Source of the DNA: Paenibacillus glycanilyticus NBRC 16618
GTDB taxonomy: Bacteria; Bacillota; Bacilli; Paenibacillales; Paenibacillaceae
Length of the DNA: 64,000 nucleotides
Direction of reading: 5' to 3'
Assembly: GCF_004000805.1 (NCBI RefSeq)
Contig: NZ_BILY01000004.1
Coordinates: forward strand, 185,890-249,889
The notes under the pieces are model-generated. The model was not told the DNA's origin. It ran no database searches and was given only the letters and a program-made list of their open reading frames with translations. Positions 17,001 to 26,243 of the stretch are shown here, one piece after another (positions within the stretch are counted from its first letter, which is position 1; every line of letters begins with the position of its first letter). A program made the position numbers and the translations under genes.

Positions 17001-20000
17001 TATAATCCGCAAAGGCCCCATTCGTTGGATAGGCGATATTCCCGCTAGGCATTAAAAAGGCCTTTGTATTTGCAACGAGATTTCCACTTGCCTTTGGTTT
17101 GATCTGTTGTAAATACTGGTCGAAGTAATATTCTGCCCCTTGGTAACGAGTTGTTGCATATACCGTACCGTCTGGATAAATAATGGGGGTACCAACACCA
17201 TAAGTATCTTCCCAACTCATTGTGTCACACCATGTTTTACAGGTTTCCCAATATTCGAGGCCATACTGCGTAGGTTCGTTAATGTTGTCATAAAAGATTT
17301 TAGAAAGAGCACCAGTTGTTCTATTCCATTGATATCCATACATAGTCGTATTCATATTGCTTCCACCACTATAGTATTGAACATAGCCCGATACATTGAA
17401 ATATAGCGTCTTCCATTTATCCGTGCGGCCGCGAGTATATTCTGTCGTCGCAGTCATATAGGAGATATCGGAATTACTAGCCCCTCTGGATCCATAACCC
17501 ATGACTCCTGTATCCCCATTAACCGCCATCGCATAGACCTCATAACCATCATAAGTGGTTTGAGTGGCCCATGTTAAATATAAATCACCGTCAGAGTCGA
17601 TAACTCCTTTATAATTCTGCAAGAAGGTAGGGCTATACCTTATATCTTGTGTTTTTACATCCCACTTCACAGACTTATCCTGAACGGAATATTTTACTGC
17701 ATGTACGTTCCAGTATTCTTGAGAGGCCCCCGTCCTTGCACGGTAGGCCATATAGAGATTTTGTCCGTCGTCCGAAACTTCGAAATACATGATGTAAGAC
17801 ATTTCTCCTGATATCGGTATGGTATAGCTCCCTATGAGTTGGCCTTGATTATTAATCTTTTTAACCTCATAGTTTGTTGCTCCGTATGACCCAGCCCCAT
17901 AATAAAAATTCTCGTTCTTATCTGCGCCTAAATAAGTTAAACCACTAACTGCAGATAAAGAGAATCGGCTAATCTCCGTACCATTCTTTGCACTGCGTTC
18001 TACCATTTCCTGGCCTTCGCGTGAATAGAGGCGATGACCGGCATAAATGTATGGGACTGCGACCGCATTTTTGGGCAACCCCCATACAGGAAGCTTGGTT
18101 AAATCTGTAGCAACTTCGTATTTTGAGCGGCTATTGGCACCTAAACCCATGTTCGGATACTTAATAAAGAAGTCAGCCATCTTTGCATTTTTGGTTTGTA
18201 GGGCTCCATTATTTGTTTTCCAGCCTATCGTTTTGTTGGTGTTGGTTGTGTATGGCTGAATTAGCTTCCACGAACGCATAATCGATTCGCCCGAGTAAGC
18301 TAAATCCTCAGGTGCGCTGTCATCACCCTGATCCGGCTGCTGCGTCAGGCCAGACACATCAAAATTTACAAATGGCGAATAGTTGAGAACGTTGGTTGCT
18401 GCAATTTCGGATATGGCCGTTAGACCGTAATCCTCCGCCACGCTTGCGCGGTATTGCCTCTTCCCTACGGTTGTATAAGTAACGGGATACGTATCCTTGA
18501 ATGGCCCTTCGTAAATGGTTGTCCACGGCTCTTCTTCATAGTTGCCGTCATTATCATGATCGTAACGCTCTTCGATTTTCATGCTTGCAAGCACATCGCC
18601 ATCTACGCTTGCAGCATCGATATAGATCATCGATTCGTTAAACCGATAGGTCTGTTCCGGGCTCATGATGCTTACAATCGGCGGCTGATCGGGAACCACT
18701 TCAAAAATATGAGTGCCCCAGTCACTCTCGCGTCCCTGTGAATCAAAAACCTTGCCCTCTACGGAGTATTGACCAAGAGTTGTTGGGCGCTTGGATGGCC
18801 AGCCATTCGTATATTCAGAATCTTCAACCTTTTTGTAGCGTGTCTGATTCTTCGTAAAATCAACGGTTACCCCGCGCTCGGAAAGCGGTGTATACGAATT
18901 ATACAGATGGAAGATGTTTGAGAAATCTCTCCCTTGAATAACCTTTGTTGGCCCTGTAACCACTGCAACCGGTTTAGGATCCAATACTTGCAGGGAAGCC
19001 GTATCCCATCTCGTCTCTGATCCATTGGTAACCATGATTTTTGCTTGATAGAATCCTGGCTTATCAAACTTTAAGTTAGGGTAGCGGTATTGACTATCAT
19101 CCGGTATTAATTCTTGCAAGTTGTTGGAAAACGTCCAACTCATGGATGTATATCCGTCTGAATTGTTATCCAGCGTTGATTGATCGCCAGTAATAATGGT
19201 ATTAGGTATAAATTCAACGTCTGCGGTGACCGGTGGGGCTGGAGGCGGAGTTGGAGTTCCTCCCGGATCCGGCGTGGCGGCATCTGGCTTCGTAACCGTT
19301 GTTGTACACTCTATTAGCTGCTCCGCCGTAGTACCGTCTGTGAAGTTTACACGGGCACGCATGACCCATGTCTCGGTGTAGCTGTCGATACCATTTAACT
19401 TAGCCTTGGGAATAGTAAAGCTGAACTTTTGCTCGATCTTGTCCAAGCCATACCCAACGGTTGAGGTCGTGTACTGGCTGCCATCATCGGCACGGCCGTA
19501 GATCGTCCAGTTCTTGACGGTTTTGGTGCCTTTTCCTGAAAGAGAGGCAGTCAGCATAGCTGTGACTGGGACATCTTTGTCAGCGAAGGTGATAGTGTCT
19601 GGTTCTGCAGAACAATCGCAAGAAACCGTTGGCGTATTAGGAGAAGCTATTGGTTCATACGTTACACGGACTTCTCCTTCGTAATAATAAGTCTCTGCAG
19701 ACCAATCTAAAGCTGTCCGCATCGTATATCTTTTCGCAATTGCATTTCCGGAGCATCCTAAACAATCATCTTCATCAAGAATAGAACCTTTAACAGGAGG
19801 TATAGCGACAGTCAACTGACCTTTACCCGATATTCCTTTCCCTTTACTTTCAACTCTATGCTGAGCTATCCCGATAGGCGTCGCCTTCGTTACAGTGACA
19901 GAGGATTGAATTAAAGCCGTTTTATAAATACTTGATCCATCAATTGGTGAAGTAAAGTAAACAGGGGCATCTACTCCATCGCTAATAGCTTTAATCCATC

Positions 20001-20556
20001 CATCGCTTGCTTTAAGGTTACCGTTAATTGTTACCCCATTATCATCTTTTCCTGACAAGAGTCCTGGACATATAGAAAGATTTCCACTCCAGCAAGCGTC
20101 TACCGATTTAGGCGTTACGTTATATGGCCCAACGCTGTTACCTTCGATCACCCACTGTTTCCCATTAGATCTTCGATTTATTACAGCATACATATCTGAC
20201 TGCACACCAGTAGCAACAGCTTTTATTTTTGTTCCATTAATTCTATTTAACAGCAACTTACTACTTGTAACAGCTCCTGTTGATTGCTGTGTTAGTTTTA
20301 ATTTCCCAGTACTGTCTGCAACCATCATCCATAACTGATACAACTTAGGTTTATATCCGGATGGAACCTTCAAATCCATAGAAAAATTAGATAACGAGGA
20401 ATCTTCATTATATTTTTCACTAGCCTTGAAGGATATGGATTGTGATTTGATAATGTTCGATTCTGTCGCTGCACTTGCTTTATATTGAAAACTAAATAGA
20501 CTACATACTAATGCGAAAACAAGGATTTGTGGCAAAATCTTGTTTAATGTGCCCAT
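14050..20556 (-). CDS. Giant secreted multidomain protein (2168 aa)
   Basis: An exoprotein with a Sec signal peptide (ILPQILVFALVCSLFSF, cleavage near KASA). An N-terminal beta-rich region with several Cys pairs (CLGC, CDCSAEP) leads to a Pro-rich linker near residue 430. PKD/Ig-like modules follow, then a central ~450-residue propeller-like region (~850-1300, with GQNLYMAY, DSDGDLYLTW and PDGTVYAT). A LamG-like module lies at ~1270-1420, followed by further Ig, fibronectin and PKD repeats to the end (PPTADFDWSPKPVYEGD near 1940). No catalytic motif or wall anchor is visible. The start overlaps the 3' end of the SLH gene by 13 nt, so anchoring could come through that partner. Parts are visibly AT-richer than neighbouring genes. 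Confidence 0.85.
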   Translation of the reverse strand: MGTLNKILPQILVFALVCSLFSFQYKASAATESNIIKSQSISFKASEKYNEDSSLSNFSMDLKVPSGYKPKLYQLWMMVADSTGKLKLTQQSTGAVTSSKLLLNRINGTKIKAVATGVQSDMYAVINRRSNGKQWVIEGNSVGPYNVTPKSVDACWSGNLSICPGLLSGKDDNGVTINGNLKASDGWIKAISDGVDAPVYFTSPIDGSSIYKTALIQSSVTVTKATPIGIAQHRVESKGKGISGKGQLTVAIPPVKGSILDEDDCLGCSGNAIAKRYTMRTALDWSAETYYYEGEVRVTYEPIASPNTPTVSCDCSAEPDTITFADKDVPVTAMLTASLSGKGTKTVKNWTIYGRADDGSQYTTSTVGYGLDKIEQKFSFTIPKAKLNGIDSYTETWVMRARVNFTDGTTAEQLIECTTTVTKPDAATPDPGGTPTPPPAPPVTADVEFIPNTIITGDQSTLDNNSDGYTSMSWTFSNNLQELIPDDSQYRYPNLKFDKPGFYQAKIMVTNGSETRWDTASLQVLDPKPVAVVTGPTKVIQGRDFSNIFHLYNSYTPLSERGVTVDFTKNQTRYKKVEDSEYTNGWPSKRPTTLGQYSVEGKVFDSQGRESDWGTHIFEVVPDQPPIVSIMSPEQTYRFNESMIYIDAASVDGDVLASMKIEERYDHDNDGNYEEEPWTTIYEGPFKDTYPVTYTTVGKRQYRASVAEDYGLTAISEIAATNVLNYSPFVNFDVSGLTQQPDQGDDSAPEDLAYSGESIMRSWKLIQPYTTNTNKTIGWKTNNGALQTKNAKMADFFIKYPNMGLGANSRSKYEVATDLTKLPVWGLPKNAVAVPYIYAGHRLYSREGQEMVERSAKNGTEISRFSLSAVSGLTYLGADKNENFYYGAGSYGATNYEVKKINNQGQLIGSYTIPISGEMSYIMYFEVSDDGQNLYMAYRARTGASQEYWNVHAVKYSVQDKSVKWDVKTQDIRYSPTFLQNYKGVIDSDGDLYLTWATQTTYDGYEVYAMAVNGDTGVMGYGSRGASNSDISYMTATTEYTRGRTDKWKTLYFNVSGYVQYYSGGSNMNTTMYGYQWNRTTGALSKIFYDNINEPTQYGLEYWETCKTWCDTMSWEDTYGVGTPIIYPDGTVYATTRYQGAEYYFDQYLQQIKPKASGNLVANTKAFLMPSGNIAYPTNGAFADYTNAIYKPYASIVVNGRGPIDPYNNTKGSINYYNEVTDTSYTWTSSFLKDPTLNTSILPDGSFYGFSAPGTASGIQYVFPFVPSSGSGDYPKVIDANTVEVVDATWAGLWYDPATKLKNDRLSFNVAVNDAANDKPIGAAIHIQDGKKMYAAEWTKDKLTLFKVAAGTKTALQSVDYPRSPFVTYPFELEASNGTLRVYINHAKLIEISDTTYRQGSVGILSLGQQQAKFSDVKVKNYGDYYVEETHQSVLVGEEIKYETIFDDIEQDPELAEEWSYRHDPNYFANSLGESAFDGKAFEVKLPSLDKPGLYNITFRAKDSPGMDEYESWSEPVTKELYVHRRPIARPDVRFTGIVYPEGETLDYAAFDTSYDPDIPDYLADRKFRTRWADETAWTAGKRELYTRPGVELIIQEQVQDGFGVWSYWVETRVYKEALPAANQHRPQMIIAYPGGTLASPTLLGGEPVLRWTYSDADRDPQEKFYLKVSYVDNGTAIMEGTFPGNDTSFILDEGIKQGRKVKVQGRVYSKGYWSDDSNIVYFILNTPPVTHLLSFNGAKASEPIYTNNNRPLLKVSVTDVDNQPVSRVDYEVFYNAGSELAVDTNSAVSATSYTTPALREGLHNWRARASDSFAWGGYSENGYFFVDTVPPNDTNEQLEIKPTSVKVTFNPFSDAAPSSGHASRAFYMQKVNEDGSTTNIDLNNNGTAEYSISLSNATTSYTVGGLLAGAKYRLMVVDSDVAGNMGQYEYIYFSTNRPPTADFDWSPKPVYEGDTVVFTTAASDPDNNDLAITYKLTSPTGVTRTFAYSFKTPYPLTGPSLRMTETGDWTMLLSVSDGMETVQTEKKVKVLALGLTGYVKHTEQWDEKRKEFNKKQSGKEDSPRGYNVFWAGEKFLLSALTTNTGTATKADRVEVAMKSYSASLTSSNSSRSGWQGELWEKTFNDFKKGPLIFEFTAYYNNGIVKRDTVTVQIEGNVYDIVGVHRVK

Positions 20557-21752
20557 TGATCCTTCACATCCGTCAAGTAGATTTGTTCACCACTTCCAAA
20601 TGGAACATTATACCGAACTAAATGTATTGGAAATCCACCGTACTTTGCAATTTGAGATTGAATATACTTTTTAGGCATCAGTTCAAACAGATAATTATGT
20701 GCTAAGCTATTGATTTTATTAAAAGTGAAAACCTTTTGGTTATAGAATAAGCCTTCTCTTTCAATTAATTTACCATCTTCGTACATATACTGTGGTGCAG
20801 GAAGAATCGTACCTGCATTCCCCTCTGTATATGTGTAAAAGCTGCTACTCATTGAAATACCTGATCCGTCTGCTACTAAACTTTTCCCGATAATTTTATA
20901 AGCAAATACATAGCCATCACTTGGCTTATCCGATTTATTAACTGGATAATAACTAGCCCCCCTCAAATACTCCGCATAAAACCCCTTCGTATCCGCAGGA
21001 TCCAAAATGATCAACTTGTCAATCGTCACGTTATACTTCTTGCTTATATCCACGGAGTAAGGCAGCTTCACCAAATCATTCTGATCAAACATCGTAATCA
21101 TATTATGCCGATGCCAAGCGATCTCCGCTGCGCTGGATGCCCCTTGGTCAACCGTTAATTTTCCGCCATTAGCCAGCTTTAACAGCCTTGTCACCAGTAC
21201 TGCGGCCTCCGCTCGGGTTGTTGTTCCTTCGGTGTTAATCGTCTCCGCCTTTGTCCCCGAACGGGACAAAATCCCTTTGTTCACCGCGCGGAACATCAAT
21301 TCCGCCGCGCTTAACTTTTTCCCGCGATATTCCGCGTACTTGCCCCGTACCGCTAATTTCGCCATTTCGTTGCGGGTGGCGGGATTGTTCAGGTTGCCTG
21401 GATAATCCCCATCCAAGTAAATGCCCGCCTTGGACAGCGCAGTCTGATAAGGCGCATACCAATTGGACCCGCCAGCGCCCACTTCGATTTTGAAAGTCAT
21501 GGCCATAACTTTGAGCAGCTCCGCCCTCGTTATTGTGTTATTTGGCTTAAACGATCCATCCGGATAACCGTTGAGTACCCCAGCCTGCACCGCTGTTTCA
21601 ATGGACGATTCCGCCCAATGCCCGTCGATATCCTTGAACGAAGGTTTGGCAGCTGCTTCAACACTCCGCTCGTTACCGGTTAATCCTAATCCAACCAAAC
21701 TCCCTGCTGTAACGACACTAGCTAGAACAATAGAAATCCATCTTTTCCTCAC
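20544..21752 (-). CDS. SLH-domain surface protein
   Basis: A 402-residue protein with a signal peptide (WISIVLASVVTAGSLVGLGL, AAA cleavage). Three S-layer-homology modules occupy ~35-195 (FKDIDGHWAESSIETAVQAG, WYAPYQTALSKAG and TEGTTTRAEAAVLVTRLL), which bind pyruvylated cell-wall polymer. The remaining ~200 residues match no family I know. Gene order and the 13-nt overlap with the 2168-residue gene indicate translational coupling. I infer that this protein helps display or dock the giant partner on the wall. Confidence 0.85.
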   Translation of the reverse strand: MRKRWISIVLASVVTAGSLVGLGLTGNERSVEAAAKPSFKDIDGHWAESSIETAVQAGVLNGYPDGSFKPNNTITRAELLKVMAMTFKIEVGAGGSNWYAPYQTALSKAGIYLDGDYPGNLNNPATRNEMAKLAVRGKYAEYRGKKLSAAELMFRAVNKGILSRSGTKAETINTEGTTTRAEAAVLVTRLLKLANGGKLTVDQGASSAAEIAWHRHNMITMFDQNDLVKLPYSVDISKKYNVTIDKLIILDPADTKGFYAEYLRGASYYPVNKSDKPSDGYVFAYKIIGKSLVADGSGISMSSSFYTYTEGNAGTILPAPQYMYEDGKLIEREGLFYNQKVFTFNKINSLAHNYLFELMPKKYIQSQIAKYGGFPIHLVRYNVPFGSGEQIYLTDVKDQWAH

Positions 21753-21835
21753 AATCTATCATCTCCCCTATGATTTTTAAGCGCTATTACGCCTCTGTTT
21801 TTTGCCTGCTTCCCCCATATTCGCAATTTTGCATA

Positions 21836-21884
21836 GAAAAAAAGCACACAAAAAACCCGTAAGGCTTTTGGCGTGCTTCGCTCA
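21836..21884 (-). terminator. Imperfect hairpin upstream of the SLH operon
   Basis: On the minus strand, AGCACGCC-AAAAGCC pairs imperfectly with GGGTTTTTTG-TGTGCT and is followed by TTTTTTT. It would end leftward transcription coming from elsewhere into the SLH operon; the SLH gene itself starts further left. It lies 50 nt downstream in coordinates of the SLH start region and 52 nt left of the GH5 stop, so it most likely terminates the GH5 transcript. Confidence 0.55.
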
Positions 21885-21935
21885 AAAATTATTTCTATAA
21901 TATCGTAAAATATCATTTTTTGTCAAATGTTTCCG

Positions 21936-23558
21936 TTAATTACATTCCAGCTTAACCCACTCTACCGCAAGCGGTCCGCCTTCGGCTTTAATGGTTACGC
22001 GACAGCGGCCGGATGCCAGCGTAACGCGTTCGATTGCGGCAGTCTCCTGCCACTCCGTACCGGTAAAAGCACAAATGCCCGCAAGATGGTTATTCACTCG
22101 GATAACCGCCACCGCCTCACCTTCAATGGCCTTCGCGCGTACCGTCACGACATGCTCTAATTCCGTACCCTCCGGCAAATACAGCTCATACACCAGCCAA
22201 TCCCCCGGTGCCAACCGCACATGCAGCCAGTCCTGCGGCTCCCACGACTGCCCTCCGCCATGCTGAAAATGCGCCGTCTCCCGCTCGCTGTCCGTGAAGC
22301 GGATATCCGTGCCGTCCTCGTCACGGAAGCCCAGCTTCCGCACGGTTCGTTCCCCTACTCCATAGCTGATGCCTTCTCCGTAGTATCCGTAGAAAATAGC
22401 CGGAATCCGGATTGGCGTCCGGAACAATAACGAACGTACAACCTCCGGATGGTAAACGCAGCGGTCAAACGCTAGATTATCCAGATATGCCCACAGGATC
22501 TGCTCCGCCTCTTCGGCGCTTGGCTTTTCGCCTCCGTTCAAGTATGCAACAAGCTTATCCCAGCCTTCAGGCATCATAACCGAGCATGGCGAATTGGTTG
22601 TGCCGAGCTTTTTCCAAGTCCAGAAGTTCCAGGAGATGTTATGATCCTCATACAGACGGAATGCACCCGTGTACCATTCGATATTGTTCTCTCCGCCTTC
22701 ACCCATATAGATCGGCAGGTTCAGCTCTTCGCGCTTGTCCAGAAACTTCTGAATGCTTGCCGTGTCCGGGCTGTTCCAATACTTATGGAATTGCAGCATC
22801 AGATTATCGTCGATCACTTCGTCAAATACCGACCAGTCCGTCGCCCAATGCGCGCCTTCTATAATAATCATATGCCGCTCATCAACCTCGCGGATAGCCA
22901 CCGCCATCTCTTTATACAATGGCATCAGCCTGTCGTTATATTGCGCATTCCAGTCCGGCAGAGGCTCGTTTAGGAGATCATATCCCGCTACGATCCACTC
23001 ATCCTTGTAACGCTCCGCCAGCATGCGCCATATATCGATGGCTAACTTCCTATAATCATCGTTTAAGAACAGTTCGGGCTTATCGTTCTCGGAGTCGTCG
23101 ATATTGGCACCGGTCTGGCCGCCCGGAGCACCATGCAAATCAAGTACGACGTACAGCTTATGCTCCCGGCACCAGCCAATCGCCCGGTCCAGCAGCGCGA
23201 GATGCTTCTCATTATATTGCTCCGTGCCTTCCGCCATCAGAAATCGCCAGTTGATCGGAAAACGTACCGAGTTGAAGCCCTCCTCCGCAATGCGCCGGAT
23301 ATCTGCTTCAGCAATGTATGTATCATAATAGATCTCCCAAAAGGAAGCCGCCTTCTCCTCGCCGATCAGCTCGCGTACCATTTTCTCTATCCGTCTTGGC
23401 CGGTCACCCGCTTCCGGAAACTTCCACATATATCCTTCAGGGAGCAGCCAGCTCCCGAATCCGACACCGCGCAGCAATATTTCATCGCCTGCTCCATTTA
23501 CGATTTTCTGACCTGCGCGTTTTACGAATCCGTATACGTCCCCTAATCGACCAGCCAT
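21936..23558 (-). CDS. Glycoside hydrolase family 5, cytoplasmic
   Basis: A 540-residue (beta/alpha)8 glycosidase. GVGFGSWLLPEGYMW, FNSVRFPINW and YVVLDLHGAPGG are GH5 strand motifs. The acid/base Glu lies in YDLLNEPLPDW (~196) and the nucleophile Glu in IYMGEGGENN (~285). A C-terminal ~150-residue beta domain (FTDSERETAHFQHGG onward) resembles a carbohydrate-binding module. There is no signal peptide with start ATG 23558 (GGGGGA 6 nt upstream), so it probably acts on imported oligosaccharides. The longer frame upstream is hydrophobic but lacks a ribosome site. Substrate (beta-glucan, mannan or glucocerebroside-like) is not determinable here. Confidence 0.85.
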   Translation of the reverse strand: MAGRLGDVYGFVKRAGQKIVNGAGDEILLRGVGFGSWLLPEGYMWKFPEAGDRPRRIEKMVRELIGEEKAASFWEIYYDTYIAEADIRRIAEEGFNSVRFPINWRFLMAEGTEQYNEKHLALLDRAIGWCREHKLYVVLDLHGAPGGQTGANIDDSENDKPELFLNDDYRKLAIDIWRMLAERYKDEWIVAGYDLLNEPLPDWNAQYNDRLMPLYKEMAVAIREVDERHMIIIEGAHWATDWSVFDEVIDDNLMLQFHKYWNSPDTASIQKFLDKREELNLPIYMGEGGENNIEWYTGAFRLYEDHNISWNFWTWKKLGTTNSPCSVMMPEGWDKLVAYLNGGEKPSAEEAEQILWAYLDNLAFDRCVYHPEVVRSLLFRTPIRIPAIFYGYYGEGISYGVGERTVRKLGFRDEDGTDIRFTDSERETAHFQHGGGQSWEPQDWLHVRLAPGDWLVYELYLPEGTELEHVVTVRAKAIEGEAVAVIRVNNHLAGICAFTGTEWQETAAIERVTLASGRCRVTIKAEGGPLAVEWVKLECN

Positions 23559-23732
23559 CTCCATTCCCCCAATAAGATTTATTATGCCTCCCAAGGCAGC
23601 CGCAAGAAACAAAAACAGCGCCTGCACACGCCGGATTAGAGCGGTTGCAAGCGCCGTTAAGGCAACTTTATCAACGGGTAAGCATCTTAAGCAATACCTG
23701 AATTTTTGAGTTGAAGCCAATTTATTGTCATC

Positions 23733-24950
23733 TTATTCTCTGCGGTCCTTCGGAAGCAGAACCGATAACAATCCGATCAAAGGCAAGAAGCTGCAGGCCA
23801 CCATCGTATCCAAAATGCCATAATGGTCGGCTGCCGTGCCAAGCACAATCGAGCCAAGCCCGCCCATGCCAAAGGCAAGACCCGTAATCAAGCCGGATGC
23901 CATGCCTACCTTGCCGGGCAGAAGTTCCTGCGCGTAAACAACGCTGACCGAAAAGCCGGACTGCAGGATAAATCCAAGCACGAAAATAACCGGATACACC
24001 CAGCCAAGCGAGACATGCGGCAGCAGCAGAGCGAATGGCGCGGAGCCGGCTATCGAGAACAGCATCATGCGCTTTCGGCCGAACCGGTCCGACAGAATAC
24101 CGCCGAAGAACGTCCCCAGCACGCCTGCCGCCATAAAGATAAAGAGCGGCACTTGAGCTGCTTTGATAGATAACCCGTATTTGTCCTGCATGTAGAAATT
24201 ATAAAAGCTTCCAATTCCCGCCGCATACCACGAGCGTGCAAAAACAAGAATAAGCAGCAAAGTTAAGGCAAACGCGATAACTTTTTTGTTGTATGGCGAT
24301 ACTGCCGGAGCGCTGCCGGCTGCTTTTTTCTTAACCGGCGCACCCTTCTCGGCCAGCTGTGCTCCATACCAAGGGACAACCCGGAGAAGCACAAGAATAG
24401 CGGCTATCGCAAGGAAAGTCCCAAGCACGGCACCGCGTTGGCCAAGCGGGACGAAAATATAAATCGTCATCAGCGGAGCAAGCGCCTGGCCGAAGTTGCC
24501 TCCAACCTGATAGATCGATTGCGCAAGGCCGCGCCGTTCGCCCGCGGCAAAAAATACGACGCGCGAGCCTTCCGGATGGAAGACAGCCGAGCCAAAACCT
24601 ACGAATACGACGGCAAGCAGCAGCATCCAGAAGCTTGGCGCGTAAGCCAGGCCTACCATCCCGACCAGACTGCATCCCATACCCACCGGGAGCATCCATG
24701 GCGCGGGCTTTTTGTCCGATAATAAACCTACCGCAGGCTGCAGGACCGACGACGTCATATTAAGGGTAAAAGCGATCCAGCCGATCTGGCCGAATTTTAA
24801 ACCAAGCGAATCCTCGAATATCGGGAATAAAGCCGATACGACCGATTGCATGGCATCGTTAAGCAGATGGACAGAGCTGATAGCAAAAAGAATAGAGTAT
24901 ACCGTCCCCAGCTTGACTGCCGGAGAAATTTTCGCCGAATTGCCGGACAT
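23733..24950 (-). CDS. MFS efflux transporter, fosmidomycin-resistance (Fsr) type
   Basis: A 405-residue, 12-helix major facilitator. SSVHLLNDAMQSVVSALFP and GSAVFHPEGSRVVFFAAGER are characteristic of the Fsr/MFS_1 subgroup, and the loop GILSDRFGRKRMM carries the family signature. It is expected to export a small molecule from the cytoplasm by proton antiport; the substrate is not evident. Start ATG 24950 has AAAGAAGG upstream. It lies 28 nt after the lactonase gene on the same strand and probably shares its transcript. Confidence 0.88.
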   Translation of the reverse strand: MSGNSAKISPAVKLGTVYSILFAISSVHLLNDAMQSVVSALFPIFEDSLGLKFGQIGWIAFTLNMTSSVLQPAVGLLSDKKPAPWMLPVGMGCSLVGMVGLAYAPSFWMLLLAVVFVGFGSAVFHPEGSRVVFFAAGERRGLAQSIYQVGGNFGQALAPLMTIYIFVPLGQRGAVLGTFLAIAAILVLLRVVPWYGAQLAEKGAPVKKKAAGSAPAVSPYNKKVIAFALTLLLILVFARSWYAAGIGSFYNFYMQDKYGLSIKAAQVPLFIFMAAGVLGTFFGGILSDRFGRKRMMLFSIAGSAPFALLLPHVSLGWVYPVIFVLGFILQSGFSVSVVYAQELLPGKVGMASGLITGLAFGMGGLGSIVLGTAADHYGILDTMVACSFLPLIGLLSVLLPKDRRE

Positions 24951-24978
24951 GCCGATTCCTTCTTTCTATATGCCAAGC

Positions 24979-26058
24979 TTACCGGGCAGCACCCAAACGA
25001 ATGCACACCGGACTTGGTACTTCAAGTATCGTACCTTCCGAGTGGATATGACCCGTCTCTTCGTTAACGGAGAACAAAACGATATTGCCTGTTTTCTGAT
25101 TCGCGACTAGCAGCTGGCTGCCATCCGGCAGAACAAGGAAGTTCCGCGGAGCATCGCCTTCGCAAGAAGCGTTTTGCAGAAGCGTTAAGCTTCCGTCTGC
25201 TTGATCAACCGAAAATACAGCGATACTGTTATGACCGCGGTTCGAGCTGTACAGGTAACGGCCGCATGGCGACAGATGAATATCCGCAGCATCATTGTAG
25301 CCCGAGAAGCCCTCCGGCAGAGCGGATACGGTCTGAACAGGCGTTAGCTCCCCGTTCGCCGATACATTCAGCAAGGTAACCGTCGAATCCAATTCATTCA
25401 TAACATAAGCCGTGGACAAGCTCTGATGAAATACAATATGGCGCGGACCGGCGCCCGAATGAAGCTTGCAGGAGCTTTTCATCACAAGCTTGCTGCCTTC
25501 TTCGATCCGGAAGGTATGGATCAGGTCCGTGCCAAGATCATTCAGATAAACATAATTACCGTTTACAACAATGGCATGCGCATGAGGTGCTTCCTGACGC
25601 GCGGCGTTTGAGCCAAGCGGTGCCTCTTCCCGAACTACGGAAGATGCCGGCGCAAGCGTGCCGTCTTCATGAATAGGAAGAAGCGCTGCGTTACCTCCGG
25701 TATAGTTCGCAACCAATACAGCGTTATTCGCGGAATCGACCGTTATGTAACAAGGATCCGCGCCATGCGTCAGCTGGCGGTTCAGCTCCGTTAGCGCTCC
25801 GCTTCCTTCTTCAATCGCAAAGGATACAACCGAGCCTCCCGCTTCATCGCCGGTCTGCCCCGTTTCGCTTACCGCATACAAGTGACGGCCAGCCGAATCA
25901 ACGGCCAGATAGGATGCGTTTTGAACTTTAGTCACTTCCTGCTTGACCGAAATTTTGCCCGCGGCGCCGTCAAATGAACATACGCGAATCGTCGGTTCTG
26001 TTGCGGCTCCATAAGAGCCAACGTATAAAATGCCAGCAAAAGTCTGGTTCTTGCTCAT
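24979..26058 (-). CDS. Lactonase-family beta-propeller protein (6-phosphogluconolactonase-like)
   Basis: A 359-residue seven-bladed propeller of the YbhE/Pgl lactonase family. LYVGSYG at the N-terminus is followed by repeated blades such as HLYAVSETG, VLVANYTGGNAAL, PHAHAIVVNGNYVYLNDLG, GAGPRHIVFH and GRYLYSSNRGHNSIAVF. Members hydrolyse 6-phosphogluconolactone or related lactones in the cytoplasm. It is the first gene of a leftward unit with the MFS transporter. The ribosome site is AAAGGTTG before ATG 26058. Confidence 0.87.
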   Translation of the reverse strand: MSKNQTFAGILYVGSYGAATEPTIRVCSFDGAAGKISVKQEVTKVQNASYLAVDSAGRHLYAVSETGQTGDEAGGSVVSFAIEEGSGALTELNRQLTHGADPCYITVDSANNAVLVANYTGGNAALLPIHEDGTLAPASSVVREEAPLGSNAARQEAPHAHAIVVNGNYVYLNDLGTDLIHTFRIEEGSKLVMKSSCKLHSGAGPRHIVFHQSLSTAYVMNELDSTVTLLNVSANGELTPVQTVSALPEGFSGYNDAADIHLSPCGRYLYSSNRGHNSIAVFSVDQADGSLTLLQNASCEGDAPRNFLVLPDGSQLLVANQKTGNIVLFSVNEETGHIHSEGTILEVPSPVCIRLGAAR

Positions 26059-26167
26059 TTGCTCAACAACCTTTCTTTAGGTAGAGTACAGTAAAGTGAA
26101 CATAGCATAAGCCATCCGTCTTCACAATGCTTTTAAACAAACATTCTGATGCCTATAAAAAAATGTC

Positions 26168-26209
26168 TTTTCAACCATGAATAGGCGTGATATAATGTAA
26201 GCGCTATCA
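26168..26209 (+). promoter_or_regulatory. SigA-type promoter overlapping a perfect cre
   Basis: -35 TTTTCA (26168-26173), 17-bp spacer and -10 TATAAT (26191-26196). TGTAAGCGCTATCA (26196-26209) matches the cre consensus TGWAANCGNTNWCA at every position and covers the expected transcription start. CcpA bound there should repress the LytTR gene. Confidence 0.75.
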
Positions 26210-26243
26210 AATCAGTAGTTCACATTTCTAAGGGGGAATCGGA

